Assembly: GCA_012960505.1 (NCBI GenBank)
Contig: DUBC01000007.1
Span: 62,001-126,000 of the forward strand
Direction: 5' to 3'
DNA length: 64,000 nt
From: Verrucomicrobiales bacterium
Lineage (GTDB): Bacteria > Verrucomicrobiota > Verrucomicrobiia > Verrucomicrobiales > DEV007
Below are positions 37,528 to 46,040 of this stretch, piece by piece. Both the position numbers and the translations under genes were made by a program. The first letter of the stretch is position 1, and each line of letters opens with the position of its first letter. The notes below the pieces were generated by a model, which worked only from the letters and a program-made list of their open reading frames with translations, searched no databases and had not been told where the DNA came from.

Positions 37528-37571
37528 ATTGTTTATTAAACAATTCTGGGAGTGATTGCTACCACTTCCAG
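37528..37571 (-). terminator. tandem hairpins between oxidoreductase and pyc
   Basis: Two adjacent inverted repeats fill the 135-bp gap. One is at 37546-37571 with a 9-bp stem (one G-T pair) and an 8-base loop. The other is at 37528-37544, ATTGTTT-ATT-AAACAAT, a 7-bp stem. Read on the minus strand they come just after the oxidoreductase stop codon and before pyc. They could end the upstream transcript, although no long T run follows, or act in the pyc leader. Confidence 0.4.
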
Positions 37572-37595
37572 AAATTTATATGCCTGTGTATAATT

Positions 37596-39068
37596 TTAAA
37601 CAGATTCGGGAATTCTAAATCCTTCCCTATAATCACCTTTTACTAGCTTATTGGCTTGTTCAGAAAGATCTCCGGTGAATTGTTCTTTGTCAGGGTCAAA
37701 ATTCAAGAGCGGACCCAAAGTTGTTTGTGTCTTCTCTATGTTGATATCGTTGTTCTCAAGGTGTTGAGCGAATCTGTTGAATACTTCTTCTTTCATCTTA
37801 TCGCCTTTCAAGGATTCCTTGCAGGCTTGAGGTGTTGAGTTTTTGCCAATGTAATAAGAAATATTGGCCATATGACCTAGAGCAGCAGAAATGTGACCAG
37901 TGTGAGCAGAAAGTTCATGTTCATGCTTGCCTTCCTTTATGCCTTCTTCAATTGAAGTTATCCAGTTTTCAAAATGGCCACGGCCATTTGTGATTCCGAA
38001 TTTCTTAATGCTTTTTCCTTTGTTGTCGTATGCTTTGGATTCACTGATGTAGCCACCTTCAAACTCAATGACATTTCCTACTCTAGCCCCTTTATAATTG
38101 GACATGCCTTTGCCCCAATCGAGTCCTTTTTCAGGGAGTCCACGCACTTCAAAAATCAATGGTACTGGCTTGTAGTCAAAGAATGCGATTTGCGTATTTG
38201 CAGTGTCGCCATCATCGTCATATCCAAACCTTCCGCCAATACTTAGTACGGTAGGGGCACATTTTTCCTGACCTAATGCCCATCTAGCTACATCCATTTG
38301 GTGTGGGCCTTGGTTACCAATGTCTCCGTTGCCGTATTGGCGTTGCCAATGCCAATCATAATGGAATCGATCGCGTCTGATTGGTAAGATTTGTCTAGGT
38401 CCGGACCATAAATCGTAATTGATTTCTGCTGGTGGCTGTTTGGGCTCTTGTACTTTGCCGATGCTCTTTCTGGGTTTATAGCAAAAGCCTCTGCTCACGA
38501 TCATCTCTCCTAAAGGCTTGTCTTTTATCCACTCAATTACTTCACGCCATCCTGAATCTGAGCGGCGTTGCATTCCGTGTTGAACAATAACTCCTTTTTT
38601 GCCGTATTTAACTGATGTTTCGACTAACTTTCGTCCTTCCCATATATTATGTGAAACTGGCTTTTCAACATATACATGTTTACCATTTTGAGCGGCCAGG
38701 ATTGCAATCAATGAATGCAGATGATTGGGTGTTGCAATCATAACTGCGTCAATATTCTTATCAGCACATAGTTCCCTATAGTCTTCGTATTGTTTGGGCT
38801 TTGATCCTTGCTTATCCTTTACCCGATTTGCATTAGCTTCATTGCGTTTATAATCAGCATCACATACGCCCGTTACCCTGACTTTTCCGTTACCTAGGCA
38901 GGCATTAACGTGTCCGCCACCGCGTCCCCCGACGCCGATTACAGCGACCCGAACATCACTATTGGCTCCTTTTACTTTGGCTTTTGCAGGAAGACTGCAG
39001 AAGGTGCTTGTTCCGGCAGCGCCGTACAGCGAGCCCTTGATAAATTTTCTACGGGTAGGTTGTTTCAT
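37596..39068 (-). CDS. Gfo/Idh/MocA oxidoreductase, Tat-exported
   Basis: The 490-residue protein starts with a twin-arginine signal (TRRKFIKGSLYGAAGTSTF), so it is folded with its NAD(P) cofactor before export. The Rossmann motif AVIGVGGRGGGHVNAC is at about residue 45, followed by the family signature YVEKPVSHN, FHYDWHWQRQYGNGDIGNQGPHQMDVARWAL and the C-terminal substrate domain. Such exported oxidoreductases are multiplied in Planctomycetes and Verrucomicrobia and are thought to act on sugars. A sulfatase gene lies divergently 292 bp upstream, and the pair may take part in degrading sulfated polysaccharide, although this is inference. Confidence 0.9.
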   Translation of the reverse strand: MKQPTRRKFIKGSLYGAAGTSTFCSLPAKAKVKGANSDVRVAVIGVGGRGGGHVNACLGNGKVRVTGVCDADYKRNEANANRVKDKQGSKPKQYEDYRELCADKNIDAVMIATPNHLHSLIAILAAQNGKHVYVEKPVSHNIWEGRKLVETSVKYGKKGVIVQHGMQRRSDSGWREVIEWIKDKPLGEMIVSRGFCYKPRKSIGKVQEPKQPPAEINYDLWSGPRQILPIRRDRFHYDWHWQRQYGNGDIGNQGPHQMDVARWALGQEKCAPTVLSIGGRFGYDDDGDTANTQIAFFDYKPVPLIFEVRGLPEKGLDWGKGMSNYKGARVGNVIEFEGGYISESKAYDNKGKSIKKFGITNGRGHFENWITSIEEGIKEGKHEHELSAHTGHISAALGHMANISYYIGKNSTPQACKESLKGDKMKEEVFNRFAQHLENNDINIEKTQTTLGPLLNFDPDKEQFTGDLSEQANKLVKGDYREGFRIPESV

Positions 39069-39360
39069 GTGATTGATTATTACTTAACAAATTAAATTAT
39101 AGTATGCCATAAAAACTCTCAAGTCATTGATCTATCGAGATCGTGGAATATTAGTTATATTGATATCAAGGGTATATTAAATTTTAATTAGAATTATTAA
39201 ATCAATAATTGAATTTATTAGGTTCCTTGGCCTGTTGACTAGAAAGTGCATCGATATTCTGACTGTGCCAACTTTGGGGCAAGGCAACCGAATTTCAAAA
39301 TCATTGGTTCACATACCAAACAATTGGGTTCGCATTTTTTATTAGGGGTAGTTTACTAGA

Positions 39361-40872
39361 ATGATGACTATAGGATTAAGGTTAATCGTTTTTATCGCAA
39401 TAACTGTTGTTCAAGCTGAACTTCTTTATGGGGCATTGCCGAATGTGATTTTAGTTATGGCCGATGACCTTGGTATAGGTGACGTAACTCCAACGAATTC
39501 CAATTCAAAAATAAAGACCCCTCATTTGCAAAAGATGGCAAACGAAGGGATGACTTTCTTGGATGCTCATTCGCCGAGTTCAGTTTGCACGCCAACTCGT
39601 TATGGTCTTTTAACGGGCCGTTACTGTTGGAGAACAAGAATAGCTCGCGGAGTTTTAAACGGTAGGAGTGAACATTTAATACCAAAAGACCGAGCAACAT
39701 TGGGGCATCTTATGAAAGGTGCGGGTTACAATACGGCCATGATTGGCAAGTGGCACTTGGGTTGGGATTGGGCAAAGAAGAATAATAAGATTGATTTCAC
39801 TCAATCCGTAAAGAATGGGCCTGATATAAATGGTTTTGACTACTACTATGGCCATTGCGGTTCATTGGATATGCCACCCTATGTTTGGGTTGATACGGGC
39901 AAAATAACGGCGCAGCCAAACGGGAATGAGGGAGTAACGAAATCTCAAGACAGATACGGGTGGTACAGAAAAGGACCAATAGGCGCTGACTTTAAAATTA
40001 ATGAGGTCCTTCCTCACCTGTTTGAAAAGTCATTTAATTATATAGAAAATCATTCAGCTGAAGCAAAAAAGGATCAACGGTTCTTTGTGTACTTGCCATT
40101 GCCAGCACCGCACACTCCTATTGTTCCAGTGCCTCCATTCAAGGGAGCAAGCGGTTTAAACCCTTATGCTGATTTTGTTATGCAAATTGATTATCACATG
40201 GGCGAACTGTTCAAGGTTCTTCGTAAAACACGATTAGATGAAAACACTATTGTCATTTTCACCAGTGATAACGGGTGTTCTCCTGAGGCTAATTTTAAAT
40301 TATTGAAAGATAAAGGGCATGATCCGAGTGGCGGATTCCGCGGGCACAAAGCTGATATATATGAAGGAGGGCACCGAGTACCATTGGTCGTGAGATGGCC
40401 AGGTCGTATAGATGGGGGAACATTCAATAAGTCTACTGTTTCTTTAACTGATATATATAAAACCCTAGAAGAGCTTTCCGGACAGAAAAACAAAACAAAA
40501 GGGGGAGAGGATGGTTTTAGCCTTGTGCCGTTATTAAATGGGGCAAAATCAAATGATCGTAAATCTATTATCAATCATTCAATCGGTGGCTCATTTGCTA
40601 TAAGGGTAGGGGATTGGAAATTGTGCCTTTCAAGTGGAAGCGGTGGGTGGAGTGCTCCTAGAGAGTCTGACGCAAAAAAGAAAGGGCTTCCCAGTATGCA
40701 GCTCTTTAACTTGCAAGATGATCCAATGGAAAAAAACAACTTAGTTGGCATTCACACTACTAAGGTTGCTTCACTGTTACAATTACTTGAATCTCAAGTT
40801 GAGAGAGGCAGATCTACGCCTGGAGCACAACTTTCGAATGATAGGAAAATAACGTTCTTACCGAAAAAATAG
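39361..40872 (+). CDS. exported formylglycine-dependent sulfatase
   Basis: The 503-residue arylsulfatase-family enzyme hydrolyses sulfate esters after its active-site Cys is oxidised to formylglycine. Cys76 sits in the signature SVCTPTRYGLLTGRY. The N-terminal metal ligands are in VILVMADDLGIGD, and later conserved parts are MIGKWHLG, FVYLPLPAPHTP, VIFTSDNGC and GGFRGHKADIYEGGHRVPLVVRWPG. The first 25 residues form a Sec signal peptide (GLRLIVFIAITVVQA). The substrate is unknown; marine relatives act on algal polysaccharides. It is convergent with thiD, 4 bp apart. Confidence 0.94.
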   Translation: MMTIGLRLIVFIAITVVQAELLYGALPNVILVMADDLGIGDVTPTNSNSKIKTPHLQKMANEGMTFLDAHSPSSVCTPTRYGLLTGRYCWRTRIARGVLNGRSEHLIPKDRATLGHLMKGAGYNTAMIGKWHLGWDWAKKNNKIDFTQSVKNGPDINGFDYYYGHCGSLDMPPYVWVDTGKITAQPNGNEGVTKSQDRYGWYRKGPIGADFKINEVLPHLFEKSFNYIENHSAEAKKDQRFFVYLPLPAPHTPIVPVPPFKGASGLNPYADFVMQIDYHMGELFKVLRKTRLDENTIVIFTSDNGCSPEANFKLLKDKGHDPSGGFRGHKADIYEGGHRVPLVVRWPGRIDGGTFNKSTVSLTDIYKTLEELSGQKNKTKGGEDGFSLVPLLNGAKSNDRKSIINHSIGGSFAIRVGDWKLCLSSGSGGWSAPRESDAKKKGLPSMQLFNLQDDPMEKNNLVGIHTTKVASLLQLLESQVERGRSTPGAQLSNDRKITFLPKK

Positions 40873-40876
40873 AAAC

Positions 40877-41698
40877 TTACTGACGAGGATTAGAGTCGCT
40901 GGTATCGTGATTCAATGAAAAGTGACCTGATGTTAACTCAAAAGACTGGGCAATTGCTTGGGTAATATAATCTTTTGATTTCAATATTGAGTCATGAAGG
41001 TTAAGGCCTTTTGCCATGCAGGCGCAAATAGATGCTGAATAGGTGCAGCCTGTTCCATGCGCGGGTGTTTTTTTTGAAAATGGTTTTGAAAAGTTTTTAA
41101 TTCCTGAGTCATCGACTAAGAAATCAGTGGCGTCAGTTGATTTAAAGTGGCCGCCTTTAAGCAATACGGAGGTTTTATATTTTTCATATAAGAGATTAGC
41201 GCACTCCGATGGATTTTTTATGTCTTCAGATTCAATGCCAAGTAGGATTGCTGCTTCAGATAAGTTAGGCGTATACAGGGTTGATCTTGGTATGAGCTCT
41301 TCAATATAAAGTGCTAAAGCGTCACGATTTAACAATTGTGATCCGCTAGTGGAAACCATGACAGGATCAACTACAAGCGGAGCTTGAATGTGATAATTGT
41401 CTAAGGATGATAATAGAACCTTAATTAAATCCGATGAAAATAGGAGGCCTGTTTTTATTGCCGATATTTTATATTCACTGAATAAAACATCGACTTGAGT
41501 TTTAAGTGCGCTGATGCTGACAGGTTCTATATTTAGTACTTTACCAGGAACCTGTGAGGTTACGCAAGTGATCGCTGTTAAGCCATGAACTCCGAACGAG
41601 TGGAATGTTTTTATATCGGCTTGGATCCCAGCCCCTCCAGACGGATCTGACCCTGCTATGCTGAGAACAATTGGCTTCGATTGTGAGGGTGGCAACAT
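40877..41698 (-). CDS. thiD: hydroxymethylpyrimidine/phosphomethylpyrimidine kinase
   Basis: ThiD phosphorylates HMP and HMP-phosphate to make the pyrimidine half of thiamine. The 273-residue ribokinase-fold protein has SIAGSDPSGGAGIQADIKTFHSFGVHG, AITCVTSQ, IKTGLLFS, LVVDPVMVSTSG and the catalytic THGTGCTYS-like loop (here TPAHGTGCTYSASICA). The other thiamine genes, thiS and thiH, are 25 kb away. No TPP riboswitch-like structure is visible in the 70 bp upstream. Confidence 0.95.
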   Translation of the reverse strand: MLPPSQSKPIVLSIAGSDPSGGAGIQADIKTFHSFGVHGLTAITCVTSQVPGKVLNIEPVSISALKTQVDVLFSEYKISAIKTGLLFSSDLIKVLLSSLDNYHIQAPLVVDPVMVSTSGSQLLNRDALALYIEELIPRSTLYTPNLSEAAILLGIESEDIKNPSECANLLYEKYKTSVLLKGGHFKSTDATDFLVDDSGIKNFSKPFSKKTPAHGTGCTYSASICACMAKGLNLHDSILKSKDYITQAIAQSFELTSGHFSLNHDTSDSNPRQ

Positions 41699-41769
41699 AT
41701 GTTTTTTGATGCTTCCAAGTTTTAATTTGTTTGATTAGTTTAAAGTAAATAAACCCATATCTATTTTAA

Positions 41770-42150
41770 TTGGAAATCATAGAACTTTCAGGACTGGACG
41801 TCATTATTGATGATGTCATTTATATGCCAAGCCTAGAAGCTCCGGCTGACAAACCGCATCCATTTGTTTATTTTGTTACAATTAAAAATAATTCTGATAC
41901 AGCAGTCAAAATATGTGGAAGGAAATGGGTCATTACTCTCCTAAATGGTGACAAAACTATAGTTGAGGGTGATGGTGTTGTTGGGCAATTTCCCAAGATT
42001 AGTACTGGGGAAAACTTTAGCTACAATAGTTATCACGTAGTGGATTCTGATTGTGTTGTCGACGGTTCATTTTTTGGTGAAACTGATACAGGGGTTCCTG
42101 TTTTTACTCGTATACCAAGCTTTGAGTTGGATGTTCCTAAGTGGACGTGA
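41770..42150 (+). CDS. apaG: ApaG domain protein
   Basis: A 126-residue protein made of the ApaG/FnIII-like beta-sandwich fold. The signature is FVYFVTIKNNSDTAVKICGRKWVI followed by VEGDGVVGQFPKISTGENFSYNSYH and the C-terminal DTGVPVFTRIPSFELDVP. ApaG is linked to cation handling and pyrophosphate binding, with no settled biochemical role. The start must be TTG at 41770, since a stop codon lies directly upstream in frame and the first ATG falls inside the domain. It stands alone. Confidence 0.88.
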   Translation: MEIIELSGLDVIIDDVIYMPSLEAPADKPHPFVYFVTIKNNSDTAVKICGRKWVITLLNGDKTIVEGDGVVGQFPKISTGENFSYNSYHVVDSDCVVDGSFFGETDTGVPVFTRIPSFELDVPKWT

Positions 42151-42161
42151 GTAGATCTTGA

Positions 42162-42728
42162 TTATTCAGTTATTAGTAAATCAACTGACATGTCATGAGT
42201 TTCTGTTCGCATTGTAGCTAGTACTTGCAAATTGAAAGCAACTCCAATCTTAAGTGTTTGCGATAAAGGATTATCAAGGAATTTATCATAAAAGCCACCG
42301 CCTCGACCAAGCCTTTTTCCGTCATGAGTGAATCCAATACCTGGAACTAAAATAAAATCAATTTCCGTCGGGCTGATTTTATTATTGGAAGTCCCAGGTT
42401 CTAATATTCCCATGGAAGAACGGATTAAATTCTCCGTTTTACTTACTTCGTAACTTTCAATATGATCTCCCTCAACTTTAGGTAGGCACACTCGGAAATT
42501 TGATTTGAGCCAATGTTGTATGGTAGGTAGAATGTCTGGTTCTGATTGAAGTGGGTAGTAACAAAGGACAGTGGAATGGTCTCTGACCAGTTTTATAAGT
42601 TTATTTGATATAGCTTCGCTAGCTTTGCGTTTAATTTCAGGGTCTAGAGTGTCGATGCCTTTGATGATGGCTTTTCGGAGTGTTTCTTTTTCAGTTCTTA
42701 TTGATTTACGATGCATTGAATCGCTCAT
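42162..42728 (-). CDS. 5-formyltetrahydrofolate cyclo-ligase
   Basis: The 188-residue enzyme uses ATP to convert 5-formyl-THF to 5,10-methenyl-THF, returning a storage folate to one-carbon metabolism. Family features are LRKAIIKGIDTL, VLCYYPLQSEPDILP, VCLPKVEG, FILVPGIGFTHDGKRLGRGGGFYDKFL and the C-terminal VGVAFNLQVL-like strand. It starts within the last bases of lspA (4-bp ATGA overlap) and fits the many folate genes in the window. Confidence 0.92.
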   Translation of the reverse strand: MSDSMHRKSIRTEKETLRKAIIKGIDTLDPEIKRKASEAISNKLIKLVRDHSTVLCYYPLQSEPDILPTIQHWLKSNFRVCLPKVEGDHIESYEVSKTENLIRSSMGILEPGTSNNKISPTEIDFILVPGIGFTHDGKRLGRGGGFYDKFLDNPLSQTLKIGVAFNLQVLATMRTETHDMSVDLLITE

Positions 42729-43207
42729 TTATCTTCTGTTTTAGTGTTGGTGCTTTCTTTGGTGAAAGCTGAAATGAAAATAAGTGAGGCTGCTACACAT
42801 ATGCATGAATCCGCAACATTGAATGAGGGCCAATGGCTGTTTCCAACATAGAAATCTAAAAAATCTACAACATAACCATGAAGGATCCGATCAGTAACGT
42901 TGCCTGCAACTCCAGCTGTTATAAGTGCAACTGCAAATTGATTTAGTTTTCCGGGGAAGTGTCCTCGTATCCAGAAAAATATAATACCCAAAAATGCGAG
43001 CAAAGATATTATCGCAAAAATTATATTTGAGCCATCACCATCATTAAATTTACCAAAAGCTATACCAGTGTTATGAACTCTTACTAAATTAAAAAAATCA
43101 GGTATTACTGTTTTTTGGTCTCCTAGTACGAAATTATTTAAGACGAGTATTTTTGTTAATTGGTCGAGAAAAAATAACGGAATCGTTAGTTTGTATAGCA
43201 AACTCAT
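42725..43207 (-). CDS. lspA: lipoprotein signal peptidase (signal peptidase II)
   Basis: An integral membrane aspartic protease that cleaves the signal peptide of prolipoproteins after lipid attachment. The 160-residue protein has four transmembrane helices and the catalytic pair of Asp residues in GVAGNVTDRILHGYVVDFLDFY and FNVADSCICVA, with the conserved VRVHNTGIAFG loop. It is translationally coupled to the folate cyclo-ligase gene by a 4-bp overlap. Its presence agrees with the LptE-like lipoprotein at 3 kb. Confidence 0.95.
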   Translation of the reverse strand: MSLLYKLTIPLFFLDQLTKILVLNNFVLGDQKTVIPDFFNLVRVHNTGIAFGKFNDGDGSNIIFAIISLLAFLGIIFFWIRGHFPGKLNQFAVALITAGVAGNVTDRILHGYVVDFLDFYVGNSHWPSFNVADSCICVAASLIFISAFTKESTNTKTEDK

Positions 43208-43249
43208 GTCTTGTTGATTTAAAAGTAAATATATTAATGTATTTCATTT

Positions 43250-43267
43250 ATAAGGGCAGCCCCTTAT
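43250..43267. repeat. inverted repeat between lspA and rnhB
   Basis: ATAAGGG-CAGC-CCCTTAT is a perfect 7-bp inverted repeat with a 4-base loop, 18 bp upstream of the rnhB start codon and in the divergent promoter gap. It has no T run, so it may be an operator or a leader hairpin that limits rnhB translation rather than a terminator. Confidence 0.45.
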
Positions 43268-43285
43268 TTACAAGTATTATCAGTT

Positions 43286-43903
43286 ATGCCTGATTTTTTA
43301 ATTGAAGAAGAACTAATTAAAAAGGGTCATGAATATATAGCCGGAATTGATGAGGCCGGTAGGGGCCCATTGGCTGGCCCTGTTGTCGCTGCTGCAGTCA
43401 TTTTGCCAAGGGTTTATGCTTCTGATGTTCTTAATGATTCAAAAAAAATAAGCCCTAAGCTCAGAGAGAAACTTTATGAAGAGCTTACGAATCCTCTGTC
43501 TGGCGTTGTTTGGAGTTTTTCTGTTATCAATCATGAAATAATTGATGAGATTAATATTCTTAACGCGACTTATAGAGCGATGTCAGAATCTGCGTTGAGC
43601 CTTGAGAGAGAGCCCTCCTTTTCTATAATTGATGGGAAGCCTGTGAAGGGGTTTCCTTACCCATATCAATCAGTTATTAAAGGTGATGAGAAGTGTTTGT
43701 CGATTGCTGCAGCTAGTATCATTGCTAAAGTGGAGCGTGATCGACTGATGTTAAAATATGCTGAAGAATATCCGCAATATGGGTTTGATCGACATAAAGG
43801 GTATGGGACTAAGTTACATTTGGATGCTCTTAAAGAATTTGGAGCATGTCCAATTCATCGACAATCCTTTGCTCCTGTTAGAAAGGCTCAGGGATTAAGT
43901 TAA
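43286..43903 (+). CDS. rnhB: ribonuclease HII
   Basis: RNase HII removes RNA from RNA/DNA hybrids and misincorporated ribonucleotides. The 205-residue protein shows the catalytic AGIDEAGRGPLAGPVVAAAVIL, NDSKKISPKLRE, IIDGKPV, SIAAASIIAKVERDRLM and GFDRHKGYGTKLHLDAL. All acidic active-site positions look intact. It is divergent from lspA and convergent with gatA, 11 bp apart. Confidence 0.96.
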   Translation: MPDFLIEEELIKKGHEYIAGIDEAGRGPLAGPVVAAAVILPRVYASDVLNDSKKISPKLREKLYEELTNPLSGVVWSFSVINHEIIDEINILNATYRAMSESALSLEREPSFSIIDGKPVKGFPYPYQSVIKGDEKCLSIAAASIIAKVERDRLMLKYAEEYPQYGFDRHKGYGTKLHLDALKEFGACPIHRQSFAPVRKAQGLS

Positions 43904-43914
43904 TTGTTTTCTGT

Positions 43915-45369
43915 TTATGGCCGTTGCTTGTGCCAGTCGGTGGCTTTTTCAAAAGCGTCGGAAACTTTTAAAATCGTAGATTCTTGAAGGGCCGGCCCAA
44001 GTATTTGCAATCCAATAGGCAATCTATTATCGGCATCTTCTGTGGCGAATCCACAAGGAGTACTAATTCCACATATGCCTGCTAAATTTGCTGCGATGGT
44101 GAAAATATCGGCAAGATACATTTGAAGCGGATCGTTGCACATTTCTCCAATTTTGAAAGCTGGAGTCGGAGCCGTAGGTGAAACGATGACGTCAACTTTT
44201 TCAAAAGCTTTGGTAAAGTCATTTCTTATCAGGGTCCTTACTTTTTGAGCCTTTACATAATAAGCGTCATTGTAACCTGAGCTGAGGACGTAAGTTCCAA
44301 GGATAATACGCCTTTTGACTTCTTCTCCAAAACCTTGAGCTCTGGATTTTCTATAATGTTCGATGATGTTTGTTGGATCAGAGACTCTATTTCCATACCT
44401 TACGGCATCGAAACGTGCCAGATTGGCTGAGGCTTCAGCTGTTGCAATTATGTAGTAAGTTGATACTGCGAATTCAGTATGAGGTAATGATATGTCAATA
44501 ATTTCTGCGCCTAGCTCTCTAAGTGTTTCTATTCCTTTATGAATGCTCGAAAGAACCTCTGGGTTGATTCCGTCAGTAAAATATTCTTTAGGCATTCCTA
44601 TCCGAAGACCTTTAATTTCGCCGTTCATGGATTCCAGATAATTTGGAACATCAGAATCAAGTGATGTTGAGTCTAGAGGATCCTTTCCGGCTATTGCATT
44701 AAGGATAATGGCGGCATCTTCACTGGTTTTAGTGACAGGTCCGATCTGATCAAGAGATGAGGCAAAAGCCACGAGGCCATAACGTGAAACTCTGCCATAA
44801 CTAGGTTTTAAGCCAACAGTTCCACAAAATGATGAGGGCTGCCTGATTGACCCTCCAGTATCTGAACCAAGTGAGGCAATCGCAGTGTCATTAGCTACAG
44901 AGGCAGCCGATCCACCGCTGCTGCCACCGGGAATCCTTTTCAAATCCCAGGGATTTTTTGTGATTTGGATTCCTGAATTTTCAGTTGATGAACCCATTGC
45001 GAATTCATCCATATTGACCCTGCCGAGCGGTATAGCTCCGGCTTCTTTTAACTTTTTTATAACAGTGGCATCATAGGTTGATACGTATGAATCTTTAAGG
45101 ATTTTAGAGCCACATGAACATGGTTGTCCTTCAACGTTAATTAGGTCCTTTATTGATATAGGTATGCCTCCTAGGGGTTTGGAAGTGTCTGCATCTTTTG
45201 CGCTTTTGATTGCCTCTTCAGCGTTGATAGATAAGTAGGCTCCTACTTCGGAGTCTTTGTTATTAATCGATTCTATGACATCATTTACAATGTCAACTGG
45301 TGAAATGTGCCCAGTTTTAAGTTCGTTTTGTAATTGTCTTATGGTAAGAGAGGCAAGGGATGTGCTCAT
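43915..45369 (-). CDS. gatA: Asp/Glu-tRNA amidotransferase subunit A
   Basis: GatA releases ammonia from glutamine for amidation of mischarged Glu-tRNA(Gln) or Asp-tRNA(Asn). The 484-residue amidase-signature protein has the catalytic Lys in ISIKDLINVEG, the cis-Ser region RIPGGSSGGSAASVA and the nucleophile Ser in SLGSDTGGSIRQP, plus TVGLKPSYGRVSRYGLVAFASSLDQIGP. It overlaps gatC by 4 bp. The third subunit gene gatB is not in the window. Confidence 0.96.
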   Translation of the reverse strand: MSTSLASLTIRQLQNELKTGHISPVDIVNDVIESINNKDSEVGAYLSINAEEAIKSAKDADTSKPLGGIPISIKDLINVEGQPCSCGSKILKDSYVSTYDATVIKKLKEAGAIPLGRVNMDEFAMGSSTENSGIQITKNPWDLKRIPGGSSGGSAASVANDTAIASLGSDTGGSIRQPSSFCGTVGLKPSYGRVSRYGLVAFASSLDQIGPVTKTSEDAAIILNAIAGKDPLDSTSLDSDVPNYLESMNGEIKGLRIGMPKEYFTDGINPEVLSSIHKGIETLRELGAEIIDISLPHTEFAVSTYYIIATAEASANLARFDAVRYGNRVSDPTNIIEHYRKSRAQGFGEEVKRRIILGTYVLSSGYNDAYYVKAQKVRTLIRNDFTKAFEKVDVIVSPTAPTPAFKIGEMCNDPLQMYLADIFTIAANLAGICGISTPCGFATEDADNRLPIGLQILGPALQESTILKVSDAFEKATDWHKQRP

Positions 45370-45656
45370 GATTCAACGACTCGAGTGACCTTAAATTGAT
45401 TGTTGCTAGTCATTGGTGCATTAAGAAGAGCTGTGTCAGTACCGAATCCTGGTCTACTAACATCATCTCTCATGACATCGTATACTGGAGATGCATGGGC
45501 CATAGGCTCGATTGAATCGGTCTCAAGCTTTTCAAGTTGCTTGATGAAATCAATGACTTTGTTGAGCTGTTCTGAAAATCGCTCGCATTCGTCTTCTGTT
45601 AACTCGAGGCGGGCAAGATCTGCAACGTAATTTACATCTATACTTTTATCTTGCAT
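45366..45656 (-). CDS. gatC: Asp/Glu-tRNA amidotransferase subunit C
   Basis: A 96-residue linker subunit that holds GatA and GatB together. It has the family pattern VNYVADLARLELTEDECERFSEQLNKVIDFI, followed by PMAHASPVYDVMRDDV and the C-terminal NNQFKVTRVVES. Its stop overlaps the start of gatA (ATGA), so expression is coupled. Confidence 0.93.
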   Translation of the reverse strand: MQDKSIDVNYVADLARLELTEDECERFSEQLNKVIDFIKQLEKLETDSIEPMAHASPVYDVMRDDVSRPGFGTDTALLNAPMTSNNQFKVTRVVES

Positions 45657-45707
45657 TTATATGAAAGAGTTAGCCGATAGAATCTAAAAGGCTAGAAAAA
45701 ATCTTAA

Positions 45708-46001
45708 CTATAGAGCGATATATAATAAATAAGTTACTGTACCAAAAAGAAGTAAAGCGAAGACAAATGTGATGAAGTTTTTTAAAGTAGTAGATCTTAA
45801 TTCAGCTATTTGAGTTCTGCTTAAGCGAGGATTGTTGTCTGTGGTTATAACCTTATGTTCGTGGTAGGCAGATTTAGGTGATGCATCTATTAATGACTCT
45901 AACTCTTTAATTCTCAGATTAAGGTCAGCTTGTTTGTGACTGAGTTTTTCCGATAATTTAATAGAATTCAATGTTTCAGAATTTGAGTCAATTACGGTCA
46001 T
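45708..46001 (-). CDS. hypothetical tail-anchored small protein
   Basis: A 97-residue protein with a coiled-coil-like helix (SHKQADLNLRIKELESLI, residues about 22-40), a short polar stretch and one C-terminal transmembrane helix (FITFVFALLLFGTVTYLLYIAL). It has no signal peptide, so it is probably anchored by its tail with the helix in the cytoplasm. It resembles the next gene upstream in design (coiled coil then C-terminal helix). I recognise no family and can assign no function. Confidence 0.6.
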   Translation of the reverse strand: MTVIDSNSETLNSIKLSEKLSHKQADLNLRIKELESLIDASPKSAYHEHKVITTDNNPRLSRTQIAELRSTTLKNFITFVFALLLFGTVTYLLYIAL

Positions 46002-46040
46002 AACCAGCAGAGGTTAAAGAGTTATATAGTTGTATTTACG

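Noticed and set aside
39069-39360. tRNA-like GGGTTCG and short inverted repeats in the oxidoreductase-sulfatase gap
   Set aside because: No cloverleaf can be drawn; only a TTGGT/ACCAA 5-bp repeat at 39304-39319 pairs, which is too weak to call.
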